Program-made: the position numbers and the translations under genes
The notes under the pieces: model-generated
Database searches by the model: none
What the model saw: the letters and a program-made list of their open reading frames with translations, nothing else
Told to the model about the DNA's origin: nothing
Origin: Thermovirgaceae bacterium
Lineage (GTDB): Bacteria; Synergistota; Synergistia; Synergistales; Thermovirgaceae
DNA: 37,679 nucleotides
Direction of reading: 5' to 3'
NCBI GenBank assembly: GCA_030656095.1
Contig: JAUSOU010000047.1
Location: forward strand, 1 to 37,679
Part shown: positions 7,623-15,768 of the stretch, one piece after another
Layout of the letters: each line of letters begins with the position of its first letter
Numbering within the stretch: position 1 is the stretch's first letter

Positions 7623-8371
7623 TCCTGGACCGCATCGTGGCGGAAAAGGAGCGCGAGGTGGCCAGGCTTCGGGCGCCGCGGGCCTCCCTCTTCAAAGCTC
7701 TGGGAGAATGCGGAATTTCGGTCATCGCCGAGATCAAGAAGGCCTCGCCCAGCAAGGGAGTCATCGTCGGAGATTTTGATCACCTGCGGCAGATGGAATC
7801 TTACGTGCGGGGAGGGGCGGCCGCCGTTTCGGTGCTGACGGACCCGGTCTTTTTCAAGGGCAGCGGCGCCATCCTCAGGGACCTCAGCGGGAGAGCGGGG
7901 CTGCCGCTGCTGCGTAAGGATTTTCTCATCGACCCTCTCCAGGTGGAAGAGAGCTACTTCCTCGGGGCCGACGCGGTTCTCCTCATCGCGGCCATCCTGG
8001 AGGGTCCCAAATTGAAGGAGATGCTGGAACGGGTCCATTCCCTGAGGATGGAGGCGCTGGTTGAGGTCCACGATGAGGTCGAGCTCTACCGGGCCCTGGA
8101 AACGTCGGCCCGGGTCATCGGCATCAATAACCGGAGCCTCAAGGATTTTACGGTGGACCTGAAGACCTCGGAGCGGCTTATCGCCGAGATGGAGCGCCTT
8201 GGGGCCCGCTCCGGAAACCAGGTGGTGGCCGAAAGCGGCATCACATCCCGGGCCGATGTGGTGCGGCTGGAGGAGGCGGGGGCGGACGCCATTCTGGTGG
8301 GCGAGAGCCTCATGCGCTCCTCCGACCCTGCGGGGCTGATCGCGGAACTGAAGGGGGGCAAGAAGGCATGA
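7619..8371 (+). CDS. trpC: Indole-3-glycerol phosphate synthase
   Basis: 250 residues, a TIM barrel that closes the indole ring of CdRP. Signature elements are AEIKKASPSKG (37-47), LLRKDFLID with the catalytic K100, and VVAESGI near the C-terminus. It is a separate protein from TrpF. It overlaps trpD and trpF by 4 bases on each side. Confidence 0.96.
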   Translation: MILDRIVAEKEREVARLRAPRASLFKALGECGISVIAEIKKASPSKGVIVGDFDHLRQMESYVRGGAAAVSVLTDPVFFKGSGAILRDLSGRAGLPLLRKDFLIDPLQVEESYFLGADAVLLIAAILEGPKLKEMLERVHSLRMEALVEVHDEVELYRALETSARVIGINNRSLKDFTVDLKTSERLIAEMERLGARSGNQVVAESGITSRADVVRLEEAGADAILVGESLMRSSDPAGLIAELKGGKKA

Positions 8372-9000
8372 CACGGATCAAGGTCTGCGGCTTGACCTGC
8401 AGAGAGGACGTGGAGGCCGCTGTCGCGCTCGGGGTGGACGCACTGGGTTTTATCCTGACGGAAAGCGCCCGCCGTGTGACGCTGGAAAAGGTGGCTGCAA
8501 TCACGCGAGGGCTTTCCCTTTTCATTTCGACGGTGGCCGTGGTGGCGAACCCTAAAACAGGCGAACTGGCAAAAATCGCCGCAAGCGGGCTTTTCACTCA
8601 CATCCAGTTTCACGGACAGGAAGTCCCGGAAATGCTGGCCGGGGTCCAGATGAGGACCATCAAGGCCTTCGGCATTGCTTCGGCAGAGGACCTGGAGCAA
8701 GTCAAACTCTATGGGGCGGCCGACTATTTTCTCTTTGACAGCCGAGTGGGGGGTAGCTGCGGAGGGACAGGGAAAACCTTCGACTGGTCGCTGCTGAAGG
8801 ATATCGCTGTGGAAAAACCCGTTATCCTCGCGGGGGGCCTTGGGCCGGAAAACGTGGCTGAAGCCATCCGGGCTTGCCGGCCAGCTGCGGTGGACCTGAA
8901 CAGCCGACTGGAGTCGGAGCCCGGAAAAAAGGACCCGGAACGGATTCGACAGACCGTGATCGAAATCCGCGAAGCTGATAGTAATATTCTAAAGGAGTGA
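8368..9000 (+). CDS. trpF: Phosphoribosylanthranilate isomerase
   Basis: 210 residues. A small TIM barrel with the general base C7 in KVCGLT and the general acid Asp in the LFDSRVGGSCGGTG segment (about 126). It performs the Amadori rearrangement of PRA to CdRP. The start overlaps the trpC stop. An AAGGAG near its end (about 8992-8997) serves as the ribosome site of trpB. Confidence 0.95.
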   Translation: MTRIKVCGLTCREDVEAAVALGVDALGFILTESARRVTLEKVAAITRGLSLFISTVAVVANPKTGELAKIAASGLFTHIQFHGQEVPEMLAGVQMRTIKAFGIASAEDLEQVKLYGAADYFLFDSRVGGSCGGTGKTFDWSLLKDIAVEKPVILAGGLGPENVAEAIRACRPAAVDLNSRLESEPGKKDPERIRQTVIEIREADSNILKE

Positions 9001-9006
9001 GGCGAA

Positions 9007-10194
9007 ATGAGTAAAAAAGGCTATTATGCCGGTTTTGGAGGTCGATTCGTTCCCGAAACGCTGTTTCCGGCATTGGAAGAACTCGAGACAGCGTATGAAA
9101 AACTTCGGTGTGACTCGAGTTTCCAGGAAGAACTTAAGGGGCTGCTGACAAAGTACAGCGGGCGCCCCACGCCCCTCTACTTTGCCGGGAGACTTACCGG
9201 GCACCTGGGCGGCGCGAAGATCTACCTGAAGCGGGAGGATCTGAACCACACCGGCGCCCACAAGATCAACAATGCCCTGGGGCAGGCCCTCATCGCCATT
9301 AGACTGGGCAAGAAGCGCATCATCGCCGAGACCGGCGCGGGGCAGCACGGAGTGGCCTGCGCCACGGCAGCGGCCCGCTTCGGCCTGGAGTGCCGCGTCT
9401 TTATGGGCGAGGAGGATATGCGGCGCCAGGCCCTGAACGTGGACCGGATGCTGCTTCTGGGCGCCGAGGTCGTCCCGGTATCCTCGGGCAGCAGAACCCT
9501 GAAGGACGCCACCAACGAGGCCATCCGTCACTGGGTTGCCCACGTGGAGGACACCCACTACATCATCGGCTCCGTCGTGGGGCCCCATCCCTATCCGGCC
9601 ATCGTGAGGGACTTCCAGCGTGTCATCGGCGACGAGACTCGGGAGCAGATAATCGAGGCCGAAGGACGGCTTCCAGACCTTCTCATGGCCTGTGTGGGCG
9701 GCGGGAGCAACGCCATTGGGCTCTTTCACCCCTTCGTGGATGACGCCGCGGTTCGCATGATGGGCGTCGAGGCCGCCGGCAAGGGGATCGATACAGGGCA
9801 ACATGCCGCAACCCTTTCGGCCGGGCGGGTGGGAGTACTTCACGGAAGCCGATCCTACCTGCTCCAGGATGACGATGGCCAGATCATTGAAGCCTATTCC
9901 ATCTCGGCCGGACTCGACTATCCCGGGGTGGGGCCCGAGCACAGCGCCCTGATGGAATCGGGACGGGTAGAGTACACCTCTGTCACCGACAGAGAAGCCG
10001 TGGCGGCCTTCTCCCTCCTCTCCAGGCTTGAGGGGATCATTCCGGCGCTGGAGAGTTCTCACGCCGTAGCACAGGTGATCAAGACGGCGCCGACTCTCCC
10101 GCGGGGTACGCTGGTGGTGGTTAACCTCTCGGGGCGTGGCGACAAGGATATAAACTCGGTGCGGCCCTGGCTGCTGGAAGGAGTTGAGGCGTGA
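9007..10194 (+). CDS. trpB: Tryptophan synthase beta chain
   Basis: 395 residues, PLP-dependent. It condenses indole with serine. The PLP lysine is K86 in HTGAHKINN, and the phosphate-binding GGGSNAIG loop is at about 234-241. The sequence is of the TrpB1 class, with the usual length and a start [17 protein letters not shown], which normally works in an alpha2beta2 complex with TrpA. The adjacent, overlapping trpA fits that. Confidence 0.97.
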   Translation: MSKKGYYAGFGGRFVPETLFPALEELETAYEKLRCDSSFQEELKGLLTKYSGRPTPLYFAGRLTGHLGGAKIYLKREDLNHTGAHKINNALGQALIAIRLGKKRIIAETGAGQHGVACATAAARFGLECRVFMGEEDMRRQALNVDRMLLLGAEVVPVSSGSRTLKDATNEAIRHWVAHVEDTHYIIGSVVGPHPYPAIVRDFQRVIGDETREQIIEAEGRLPDLLMACVGGGSNAIGLFHPFVDDAAVRMMGVEAAGKGIDTGQHAATLSAGRVGVLHGSRSYLLQDDDGQIIEAYSISAGLDYPGVGPEHSALMESGRVEYTSVTDREAVAAFSLLSRLEGIIPALESSHAVAQVIKTAPTLPRGTLVVVNLSGRGDKDINSVRPWLLEGVEA

Positions 10195-10979
10195 TGAATC
10201 GGTTTGGGAAAGCTTTCGAGAAGGGCAGGGCCCTTTTGCCCTTCGTTACGGCGGGAGATCCGGATCTGGAAACGACACGCTCGCTGGTCCTGGCCCTGGA
10301 AGAGGCCGGGGCCGATATTATAGAGCTGGGTGTTCCCTTCTCGGACCCTCAGGCCGATGGGCCCGTTATCCAGGCGGCGGGACAGAGGGCTCTGGAGGCT
10401 GGAACGACTCTTTCCGGGGTGCTTGAGATGGTCCGAAGTTTGAGGGGTGTAGTGAGCACTCCGCTGGTCCTCATGGGCTACTACAACCCCATCCTGAACT
10501 ACGGGGAAGACCGTTTCGCCCGGGACGCCGCCGAAGCGGGCGTAGCCGGTGTCATCGTACCCGACCTTCCCTTCGACGAGGGTGAAGATTTCTACGGAGT
10601 TCTGGAGAGAGAGGGAGTGGATGGCATCCTGATGGTGGCTCCCAACAGCGAGGAGAAAAGGTTGATAGAGACGGGGCGGAGAGCCAAGGGGTTTGTCTAC
10701 TGTGTGTCACTGATGGGGATCACCGGCCAGGAAAGCGGGCTTTACGACCGGATGGGTGATTACATAGACAGGGTGAAAAAGCACGTAACTGTCCCCCTGG
10801 TTCTGGGTTTCGGCATCGACAGCCCTGAGAGAGCCGCCAAGGCGGCGGCTCTCGTGGACGGTGTCGTCGTGGGCAGCGCCATCGTGCGGCTCGTGGAGAG
10901 GTTCGGCCATGACAGGAAAAGACTCCTGAACGAAGTCAAATCTTTCGCCGCCCGCCTCAAGGGAGCCATAAAGCCTTAA
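10191..10979 (+). CDS. trpA: Tryptophan synthase alpha chain
   Basis: 262 residues, a TIM barrel that cleaves indole-3-glycerol phosphate to indole and G3P. The catalytic pair is visible as E45 ([10 protein letters not shown]) and D56 (QADGPV), counting from the GTG at 10191. GGAAGGAG lies 7 bases before the GTG and 10 before the ATG at 10194, so either may be used; the GTG gives the 4-base overlap seen elsewhere in this operon. It is the last trp gene. Only 29 bases separate it from the convergent pheA stop, and no clear terminator is visible there. Confidence 0.95.
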   Translation: MMNRFGKAFEKGRALLPFVTAGDPDLETTRSLVLALEEAGADIIELGVPFSDPQADGPVIQAAGQRALEAGTTLSGVLEMVRSLRGVVSTPLVLMGYYNPILNYGEDRFARDAAEAGVAGVIVPDLPFDEGEDFYGVLEREGVDGILMVAPNSEEKRLIETGRRAKGFVYCVSLMGITGQESGLYDRMGDYIDRVKKHVTVPLVLGFGIDSPERAAKAAALVDGVVVGSAIVRLVERFGHDRKRLLNEVKSFAARLKGAIKP

Positions 10980-11008
10980 ACCCAAACCCCATGCATGGAA
11001 GGCAGAAA

Positions 11009-12088
11009 TTAAAGATTTTGTCCGCCGCAGGGGTAGGAACCCAGGATCCGCAACCGGAAGCAGCGCGTGCGCATTCGTTCCAGAGCGCCCGATACGCGTT
11101 TGTCCTGAACATGCCCCTCCAGGTCGACGAAGAAAACATATTCGAAGGGGTTGCCCGGCATGGGTCTGGACTGGATAAAGGTCAGGTTCAGGCATGCCTG
11201 GAGCAGCGGCTCCAGGGCGGCGAGCAGGGATCCCGGCGTATGGGCCACAGCGAAGAGCAGCGACGTTTTGTTTTCCGGACCTGCTTTGGCCTCCTGGCGG
11301 CCCACGACCCAGAAGCGTGTCGTGTTGTGGGGCTGGTCCTGGATGTTTCTGACGAGAACCGGCAGTTCGTTGGTCTCGGCGGCGAGTTCATTGCAGACGG
11401 CGGCAAGCCCTTCGTCATCTGCGGCCATGCCGGCTGCGGCGCTGGTGGTTGACACGGAAGTCCTGGGGATACCCGGAAGATGAGTGTCAAGCCAGATGCG
11501 GCACTGGGCCAGGGCCTGGGGGTGGGAGCGCACTTCACGAATGTTCCGAAGTTCTCCAGTGCGGCTTGCCAGAACGTGTCGGATGGGAAGGCACACTTCC
11601 AGGACCACCTTCAGACCCTGATCCGAGACGGAAAAGCCGTCGAGCGTGGCGTAGACCACCCCTTCGATGGTGTTCTCCACCGGAACAACGGCCAGGCCGG
11701 CATCGCCATTCTCTACGGCCTGAAGGGCTTCCCGGGGATCCCGGACAAAAAGAGTTTTCACGCTCCGTCCCATGGCGAGGAAGGCCGCCTGCTGGGAGTA
11801 GGAACCTCCCGGCCCCATGCAGGCCACCTGCAGAGGAGCCTGCACGGAACGACAGAGAGAGATGATCTCCCGCTGGATGGCCGCCAGAGCTCCGGCCTCG
11901 ATACCGGGATGGAGTTTCTGGAGCCGCCGGATGACCTCGTGTTCACGTACCGGGTCGTAGACGACGTCCTCCCCCTTGGCGAGCCCTATGGCCCGGGCCG
12001 TCTCAAGGCGCTGCTCCAGAAGACTGGAGATGGCCTCGTCCAGCTCATCTATGTGGGAGCGCAGGTTTTCCAGTTCCTTGTTCTTCAT
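11009..12088 (-). CDS. pheA: Bifunctional chorismate mutase-prephenate dehydratase
   Basis: 359 residues in three parts. A chorismate mutase (AroQ class, about 1-82) starts LENLRSHIDELD. A prephenate dehydratase domain (about 87-265) has GPGGSYSQQAA and the catalytic NTTRFWVV motif. A C-terminal ACT domain (about 275-350) has HTPGSLL and QSRP in place of the usual GALV and ESRP Phe-binding motifs. It turns chorismate into phenylpyruvate and is probably inhibited by Phe. The start at 12088 has GGGAGGAG upstream; the longer frame to 12142 has no supporting ribosome site. It is transcribed away from the aro operon and convergently with trpA, outside both attenuated operons. Confidence 0.95.
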   Translation of the reverse strand: MKNKELENLRSHIDELDEAISSLLEQRLETARAIGLAKGEDVVYDPVREHEVIRRLQKLHPGIEAGALAAIQREIISLCRSVQAPLQVACMGPGGSYSQQAAFLAMGRSVKTLFVRDPREALQAVENGDAGLAVVPVENTIEGVVYATLDGFSVSDQGLKVVLEVCLPIRHVLASRTGELRNIREVRSHPQALAQCRIWLDTHLPGIPRTSVSTTSAAAGMAADDEGLAAVCNELAAETNELPVLVRNIQDQPHNTTRFWVVGRQEAKAGPENKTSLLFAVAHTPGSLLAALEPLLQACLNLTFIQSRPMPGNPFEYVFFVDLEGHVQDKRVSGALERMRTRCFRLRILGSYPCGGQNL

Positions 12089-12142
12089 GGGTTCACTCCT
12101 CCCTGGGATGTCGGTGCGACTCCGTAAATTCTGGTTCAACAA

Positions 12143-12171
12143 AGATTAGCGCAAAATCCCGAAATCATCAA
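12143..12171 (-). promoter_or_regulatory. Promoter of pheA
   Basis: On the minus strand TTGATG (12166-12171) is followed after 17 bases by TAATCT (12143-12148). The leader before pheA would be only about 50 bases, and I see no Phe-rich leader peptide or terminator in it. Confidence 0.65.
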
Positions 12172-12217
12172 ACGGAAACCACAGTTTTTTGTTAATCAAG
12201 CAGTTTGAGCCAAGGGC

Positions 12218-12246
12218 TTGACAAAATTCCCCAGCCCCTTCAGAAT
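12218..12246 (+). promoter_or_regulatory. Promoter of the aro/tyr operon
   Basis: TTGACA (12218-12223) is followed after 17 bases by CAGAAT (12241-12246); AGAATT one base on is an alternative. It faces away from the pheA promoter, 46 bases off. The 5' leader is about 310 bases and contains the Tyr-rich peptide and the attenuator. Confidence 0.65.
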
Positions 12247-12300
12247 TACCACCCAAGAAGCAGCCAATTCTTTAAAATATCGATGAAGGGAGTGAATCCG

Positions 12301-12444
12301 ATGACGGACCGGGCCGGCAAGGCGAAAAATCTCGATCTGAATAGTTATTATTACTTTACCGGCGGCCAGTGGCGATATTATGCCAGTGGTCTCTCCATAC
12401 GTGGAAATCCGTTATCGGCTCCCTCAGGACCCGCCGCTGGATAG
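12301..12444 (+). CDS. Tyr-rich leader peptide of the aro operon (attenuation)
   Basis: A 47-residue ORF starts with ATG at 12301, 8 bases after GGGAG, and ends at TAG 12442. It contains NSYYYFTGGQWRYYAS: three Tyr codons and a Phe codon in a row (12346-12357), a Trp codon (12370) and two more Tyr codons (12376-12381). It lies between the promoter and a strong terminator in front of aroF. The composition suggests that stalled ribosomes sense charged tRNA-Tyr, and perhaps tRNA-Phe or tRNA-Trp. It is longer than classical leader peptides. I do not know of this peptide from databases; the role is inferred from layout and codon content. Confidence 0.75.
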   Translation: MTDRAGKAKNLDLNSYYYFTGGQWRYYASGLSIRGNPLSAPSGPAAG

Positions 12445-12462
12445 TCCTACTTTCAGGGACTA
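12360..12462 (+). promoter_or_regulatory. aro attenuator, alternative leader hairpins
   Basis: By eye, CGGCGG (12360-12365) can pair with CCGCCG (12431-12436), enclosing the second Tyr pair. TAGTCC (12442-12447), at the leader stop codon, pairs with GGACTA (12457-12462). CTGGAT (12437-12442) could also pair with ATCCAG (12505-12510) inside the terminator, giving a possible antiterminator. These pairings are uncomputed and the antiterminator is weakly supported. Confidence 0.4.
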
Positions 12463-12483
12463 ACTGAAATAGATGGCAAGGTA

Positions 12484-12526
12484 AAGGCCGGAACCGGATT
12501 CCACATCCAGGTTCCGGCCTTTTTTA
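12484..12526 (+). terminator. aro operon attenuator terminator
   Basis: AAGGCCGGAACC (12484-12495) pairs perfectly with GGTTCCGGCCTT (12510-12521). An inner GGAT/ATCC pairing is present, and the stem runs directly into a T-run (12520-12525). It lies 35 bases before aroF, so it must be bypassed for expression. Confidence 0.9.
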
Positions 12527-12560
12527 TTGGTTTTCGAGAAGAGAGAGGGAGGTGCTCCAG

Positions 12561-13607
12561 ATGATGATCATCCAGATGAACGACCACTGCACGAGCCTTG
12601 ATGTTGCCCGGGTATGTGACCAGCAGGAAAGACCGGGTTGCCCGGTGCGGATCGTTCCCCGCAGCGGTGGTTCCTGTGTCGTGGTGGACGGAGACAGCGA
12701 TGCGGCGAGGCAGGCCGTGTCTGATCTTCCCGGCGTGAAGAGCGTCTCTATAACGAAGTGCTCCTACCCTCTGGCGAGCCGTGAAATTTTCGGTGCCGCC
12801 CATCCGGTGGAACTGGCGCCGGGCGTTCGAATCGGCGGCGGCGAGATCGTAGTCATGGCCGGGCCATGTTCGGTGGAGACCGGCGAGATCCTTCTGGAGA
12901 CGGCCCGGGGCGTGAAGGCATCGGGTGCTTCCGTGCTCAGGGGTGGAGCCTTCAAGCCCCGATCCAACCCCTACTCTTTCCAGGGGCTCGGAAGCGAAGG
13001 GATCGCGCTCCTCATGGAGGCGCGGCAGGCCACTGGCCTTCCCGTCATCACCGAGGTCATGGCTCCCGAGGACGTTGAGTGGCTGGCCCCTCACGTGGAC
13101 ATCCTCCAGGTGGGAACGCGAAACATGCAGAACTTCGCCCTTCTCAAGGCCCTGGGGCGGGTGGATAAGCCCGTCCTCCTGAAGCGGGGCATGATGTCCA
13201 CCGTCGACGAGTGGCTCCAGGCTGCCGAGTACATTCTGGTGGGAGGCAACGAACGAGTGGTCCTCTGTGAGCGCGGCATCCGCAGCTTCGACAAGAGTAC
13301 GCGGAACACGCTGGACCTGAGCATCGTTCCCCTCGTCAAATCCCTCACTCACCTGCCTGTCATCGTCGATCCGAGCCACGCCACGGGGAAGAGGGAGCTG
13401 GTCCTTCCCATGAGCCTGGCCGCGCTGGCTGCCGGGGCCGACGGACTCATCATCGAGGTCCACCCACGGCCGGAAGAGGCCCTCAGCGACGGCCCCCAGT
13501 CCCTGGATCTGGAGGCCTTCGACGAACTAATGCAGGCTGCGGGGCGGATTCTGGCGGCGTTGCAGTTTCAGGAGGGAAAGCGTTGCGGCTTGAAAATTGC
13601 CATGTAG
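12561..13607 (+). CDS. aroF: 3-deoxy-7-phosphoheptulonate (DAHP) synthase, type I-beta with ferredoxin-like domain
   Basis: 348 residues from the ATG at 12561, which follows GGGAGG by 8 bases. It joins PEP and erythrose-4-phosphate, the entry step to the shikimate pathway. Residues about 1-75 form a ferredoxin-like regulatory domain. The catalytic barrel follows with VMAGPCSVE, LRGGAFKPRSNPYSFQGLG, LLKRGMMSTVDEWL and VDPSHATGKR. The arrangement is that of the Thermotoga maritima enzyme, where the N-terminal domain mediates Tyr/Phe inhibition, so allosteric control by the same amino acids sensed by the leader is likely. It is the first gene of the aro operon and overlaps tyrA by 25 bases. Confidence 0.95.
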   Translation: MMIIQMNDHCTSLDVARVCDQQERPGCPVRIVPRSGGSCVVVDGDSDAARQAVSDLPGVKSVSITKCSYPLASREIFGAAHPVELAPGVRIGGGEIVVMAGPCSVETGEILLETARGVKASGASVLRGGAFKPRSNPYSFQGLGSEGIALLMEARQATGLPVITEVMAPEDVEWLAPHVDILQVGTRNMQNFALLKALGRVDKPVLLKRGMMSTVDEWLQAAEYILVGGNERVVLCERGIRSFDKSTRNTLDLSIVPLVKSLTHLPVIVDPSHATGKRELVLPMSLAALAAGADGLIIEVHPRPEEALSDGPQSLDLEAFDELMQAAGRILAALQFQEGKRCGLKIAM

Positions 13608-14458
13608 GAATTATCGGCGTGGGGCTCATCGGGGGCTCCATCGCCGCGGCTCTCATGGAAGGAGACCGTGTCCGGACGGTCTCCGGCTGGGACCATGATG
13701 CCGGCGCCCTCGAATCGGCTTGGGGCCGTGGAATTCTGACGAAAACGGCTCCCAGCCTCAAAAAACTTGTGTCGGAGGTGGACCTGCTGATTCTGGCTTT
13801 GCCCATCCGATACCTTGTCCCGGTGAGCTTCGATGCTCTTCCCTTTGTGGAAGATGGGCTTAAGGCAGTGCTGGACGTGGCCAGCGTCCGCGCAGGAGTG
13901 AGTCAGGAACTGGCAGACATATGGGGCCCCAGGCATCTTGGGTTCCACCCCATGGCGGGCAAGGAAAAGAGCGGCATCGCTAACGCCTCGGCGGATCTTT
14001 TTCGGGGGGCTACGGTTGCCCTGATCCCGTCGCCCCAAACGTCGGAAGAGGCAAAAGACTTTGGGGTGAAGCTCGCTTCAGCCATCGGAGCCAGTCCGCT
14101 GACGCTGGAACCGGAGGAGCACGACGAGATCGTGGCCTGCGTGAGCCACCTCCCTATGATTTTGGCCTCGGCCCTTTCGCTGGTGGCGGGAGAGCGCATG
14201 GAAGTGCTTCCTGACCTCCCCTCTCTTGCAGCAGGAGGTTTCAGGGACACGACCCGGGTGGCCTCGGGCCCTTCCTGGCTGGTCTCTGACGTCTGGGCCC
14301 GCAACGGTAAGGCCATCGGCGGGGTGCTGAGGCGTTTCGTGGAGGTGCTCCGGACAATGGAGGAAGCCACTCCCGGAGAGATGGAATATTTGGCGGAAAA
14401 GGCCGGGGCGGCCCGGGATGCAGTCCTGACCGGAGTTCCCAGGAGGTGTAGAGTTTGA
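13583..14458 (+). CDS. tyrA: Prephenate dehydrogenase
   Basis: 291 residues. An N-terminal Rossmann domain has the dinucleotide motif GIIGVGLIGGS (9-19), followed by the helical prephenate dehydrogenase domain with LGFHPMAGKEKSGI. It converts prephenate to 4-hydroxyphenylpyruvate. There is no ACT domain and no fused chorismate mutase, so it depends on PheA or another mutase for prephenate. The TTG start at 13583 follows GGAGG by 7 bases. No in-frame ATG precedes the Rossmann motif, so TTG is well supported. Cofactor preference (NAD or NADP) was not decided. Confidence 0.93.
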   Translation: MRLENCHVGIIGVGLIGGSIAAALMEGDRVRTVSGWDHDAGALESAWGRGILTKTAPSLKKLVSEVDLLILALPIRYLVPVSFDALPFVEDGLKAVLDVASVRAGVSQELADIWGPRHLGFHPMAGKEKSGIANASADLFRGATVALIPSPQTSEEAKDFGVKLASAIGASPLTLEPEEHDEIVACVSHLPMILASALSLVAGERMEVLPDLPSLAAGGFRDTTRVASGPSWLVSDVWARNGKAIGGVLRRFVEVLRTMEEATPGEMEYLAEKAGAARDAVLTGVPRRCRV

Positions 14459-15768
14459 GCCAGAGACTGAGCAAGTCAAGAGTTTTACCGGCCCGATCCA
14501 TTCGAGGCGAGATCCGTATTCCCGGTGACAAGTCCCTTTCCCACCGGGCTGGTTTTCTGGGAGCTCTCTCGACCCAGGGGATCGAGGTGACGAATTTCTC
14601 GCCCGGCGCGGATTGCGCCAGCACGTTGGCCTGCCTGGAGCAGCTGGGCTGCGATGTGGCCCGTGAAGGGGACCGGGTCAAGGTCAGTCGTGGCCGGGGG
14701 ATCCGTGAGACGGAGGGAACCCTGGATGCCGGCAATTCGGGAACGACGGCACGGTTGATGTGCGGCCTGCTGGCCGGGATACCGGGGGCTTTTTCTGTCA
14801 TTTCCGGTGACGAGAGCCTCAGGCGGCGGCCCATGAGCCGGGTGGTGGACCCCCTGAGAACTCTGGGGGCCCGCATCGACGGCCGGGACGGGGGACGGTG
14901 CCTCCCCCTTTCCATACGGGGAACCCGCCTTTGCGGCGGCAACTACCTTCTGCCCGTGCCCAGCGCACAGATCAAGACGGCCCTGCTGTTGGCGGGGCTC
15001 TCCGCCCAGGGAAGCGTGACCGTCACAGAGCCTGTGCCCACAAGAGATCACACGGAGATCATGCTGGAGTACCTGGGCGTTCCCATCAGAAGAGAAGGCT
15101 CGAGCATCACCGTCTACCCATTTGAAGACCTCCCGGGGGGAAGCTGGCGCATCCCCGGAGACTTCTCTTCGGCGGCTTTCTGGATCGTGGCCGCGGCCCT
15201 CCTTCCCGATTCCGATCTGATCCTGCGCGACGTGGGGCTCAACCCCACCCGCACCGGCATGCTGGATATCCTAAGGCGGATGGGACTGAACGTGCAGATC
15301 GGGTCTCCCTCCCTCTCAGGAGGGGAGAAAATGGGCGATCTGCGCGTGAAAGGTACCGGCCTGGCGGCCGTCAGCATCGACGCCGAAAACGTGCCGGCCC
15401 TTGTGGACGAACTGCCTGTTCTTGCCGTGGCCGCCACCCGGGCCGAAGGAGTGACTGAGATCCGCGGGGCAGGCGAGCTTCGGGTCAAGGAGTGCGACCG
15501 CATTTCCTCCATGACAGAAGGCCTCCGGGCGCTCGGAGCAGATCTGGACGAACACGATGACGGGTGGACCATCCGGGGGGGGCGGAAGCTTCACGGCGGA
15601 TCAGTATCCAGCTACGGCGATCATCGGATCGCCATGGCGTTGGCCATCGCAGGACTCGCAGCCGACGGCCCCGTGGAGATCGACGATGCCGCCTGTGTGT
15701 CCATCTCCTACCCGGGCTTCTTCGACCAGCTTGCGGCCGTTGTTCAGCGGGGAGAGTCTCCAGGATGA
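14455..15768 (+). CDS. aroA: EPSP synthase (3-phosphoshikimate 1-carboxyvinyltransferase), class II motifs
   Basis: 437 residues; transfers enolpyruvate from PEP to shikimate-3-phosphate. Motifs seen are GDKS (24-27), GNSGTTARLM, SAQIK (170-174), RDHTE (197-201) and NPTR (263-266). These fit the four motifs GDKX, SAQXK, RXHXE and NXTR that define class II enzymes, which as a class tolerate glyphosate naturally. Near the C-terminus LRVKECDRIS is the usual active-site segment. The TTG start overlaps the tyrA stop and follows AGGAGG by about 9 bases. The stop overlaps aroE by 4 bases. Function is certain; the class assignment rests on motif reading. Confidence 0.95.
   Translation: MSQRLSKSRVLPARSIRGEIRIPGDKSLSHRAGFLGALSTQGIEVTNFSPGADCASTLACLEQLGCDVAREGDRVKVSRGRGIRETEGTLDAGNSGTTARLMCGLLAGIPGAFSVISGDESLRRRPMSRVVDPLRTLGARIDGRDGGRCLPLSIRGTRLCGGNYLLPVPSAQIKTALLLAGLSAQGSVTVTEPVPTRDHTEIMLEYLGVPIRREGSSITVYPFEDLPGGSWRIPGDFSSAAFWIVAAALLPDSDLILRDVGLNPTRTGMLDILRRMGLNVQIGSPSLSGGEKMGDLRVKGTGLAAVSIDAENVPALVDELPVLAVAATRAEGVTEIRGAGELRVKECDRISSMTEGLRALGADLDEHDDGWTIRGGRKLHGGSVSSYGDHRIAMALAIAGLAADGPVEIDDAACVSISYPGFFDQLAAVVQRGESPG

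Noticed and set aside
7448-8374. 308-codon minus-strand frame opposite trpC
   Set aside because: Shadow of trpD/trpC; the sense protein has all catalytic motifs.
8989-10062. 357-codon minus-strand frame opposite trpB
   Set aside because: Shadow frame; Gly/His/Arg-rich translation, no ribosome site.
10980-11008. Terminator between trpA and pheA
   Set aside because: Only a small CATGCATG palindrome; no stem with a U-tract.
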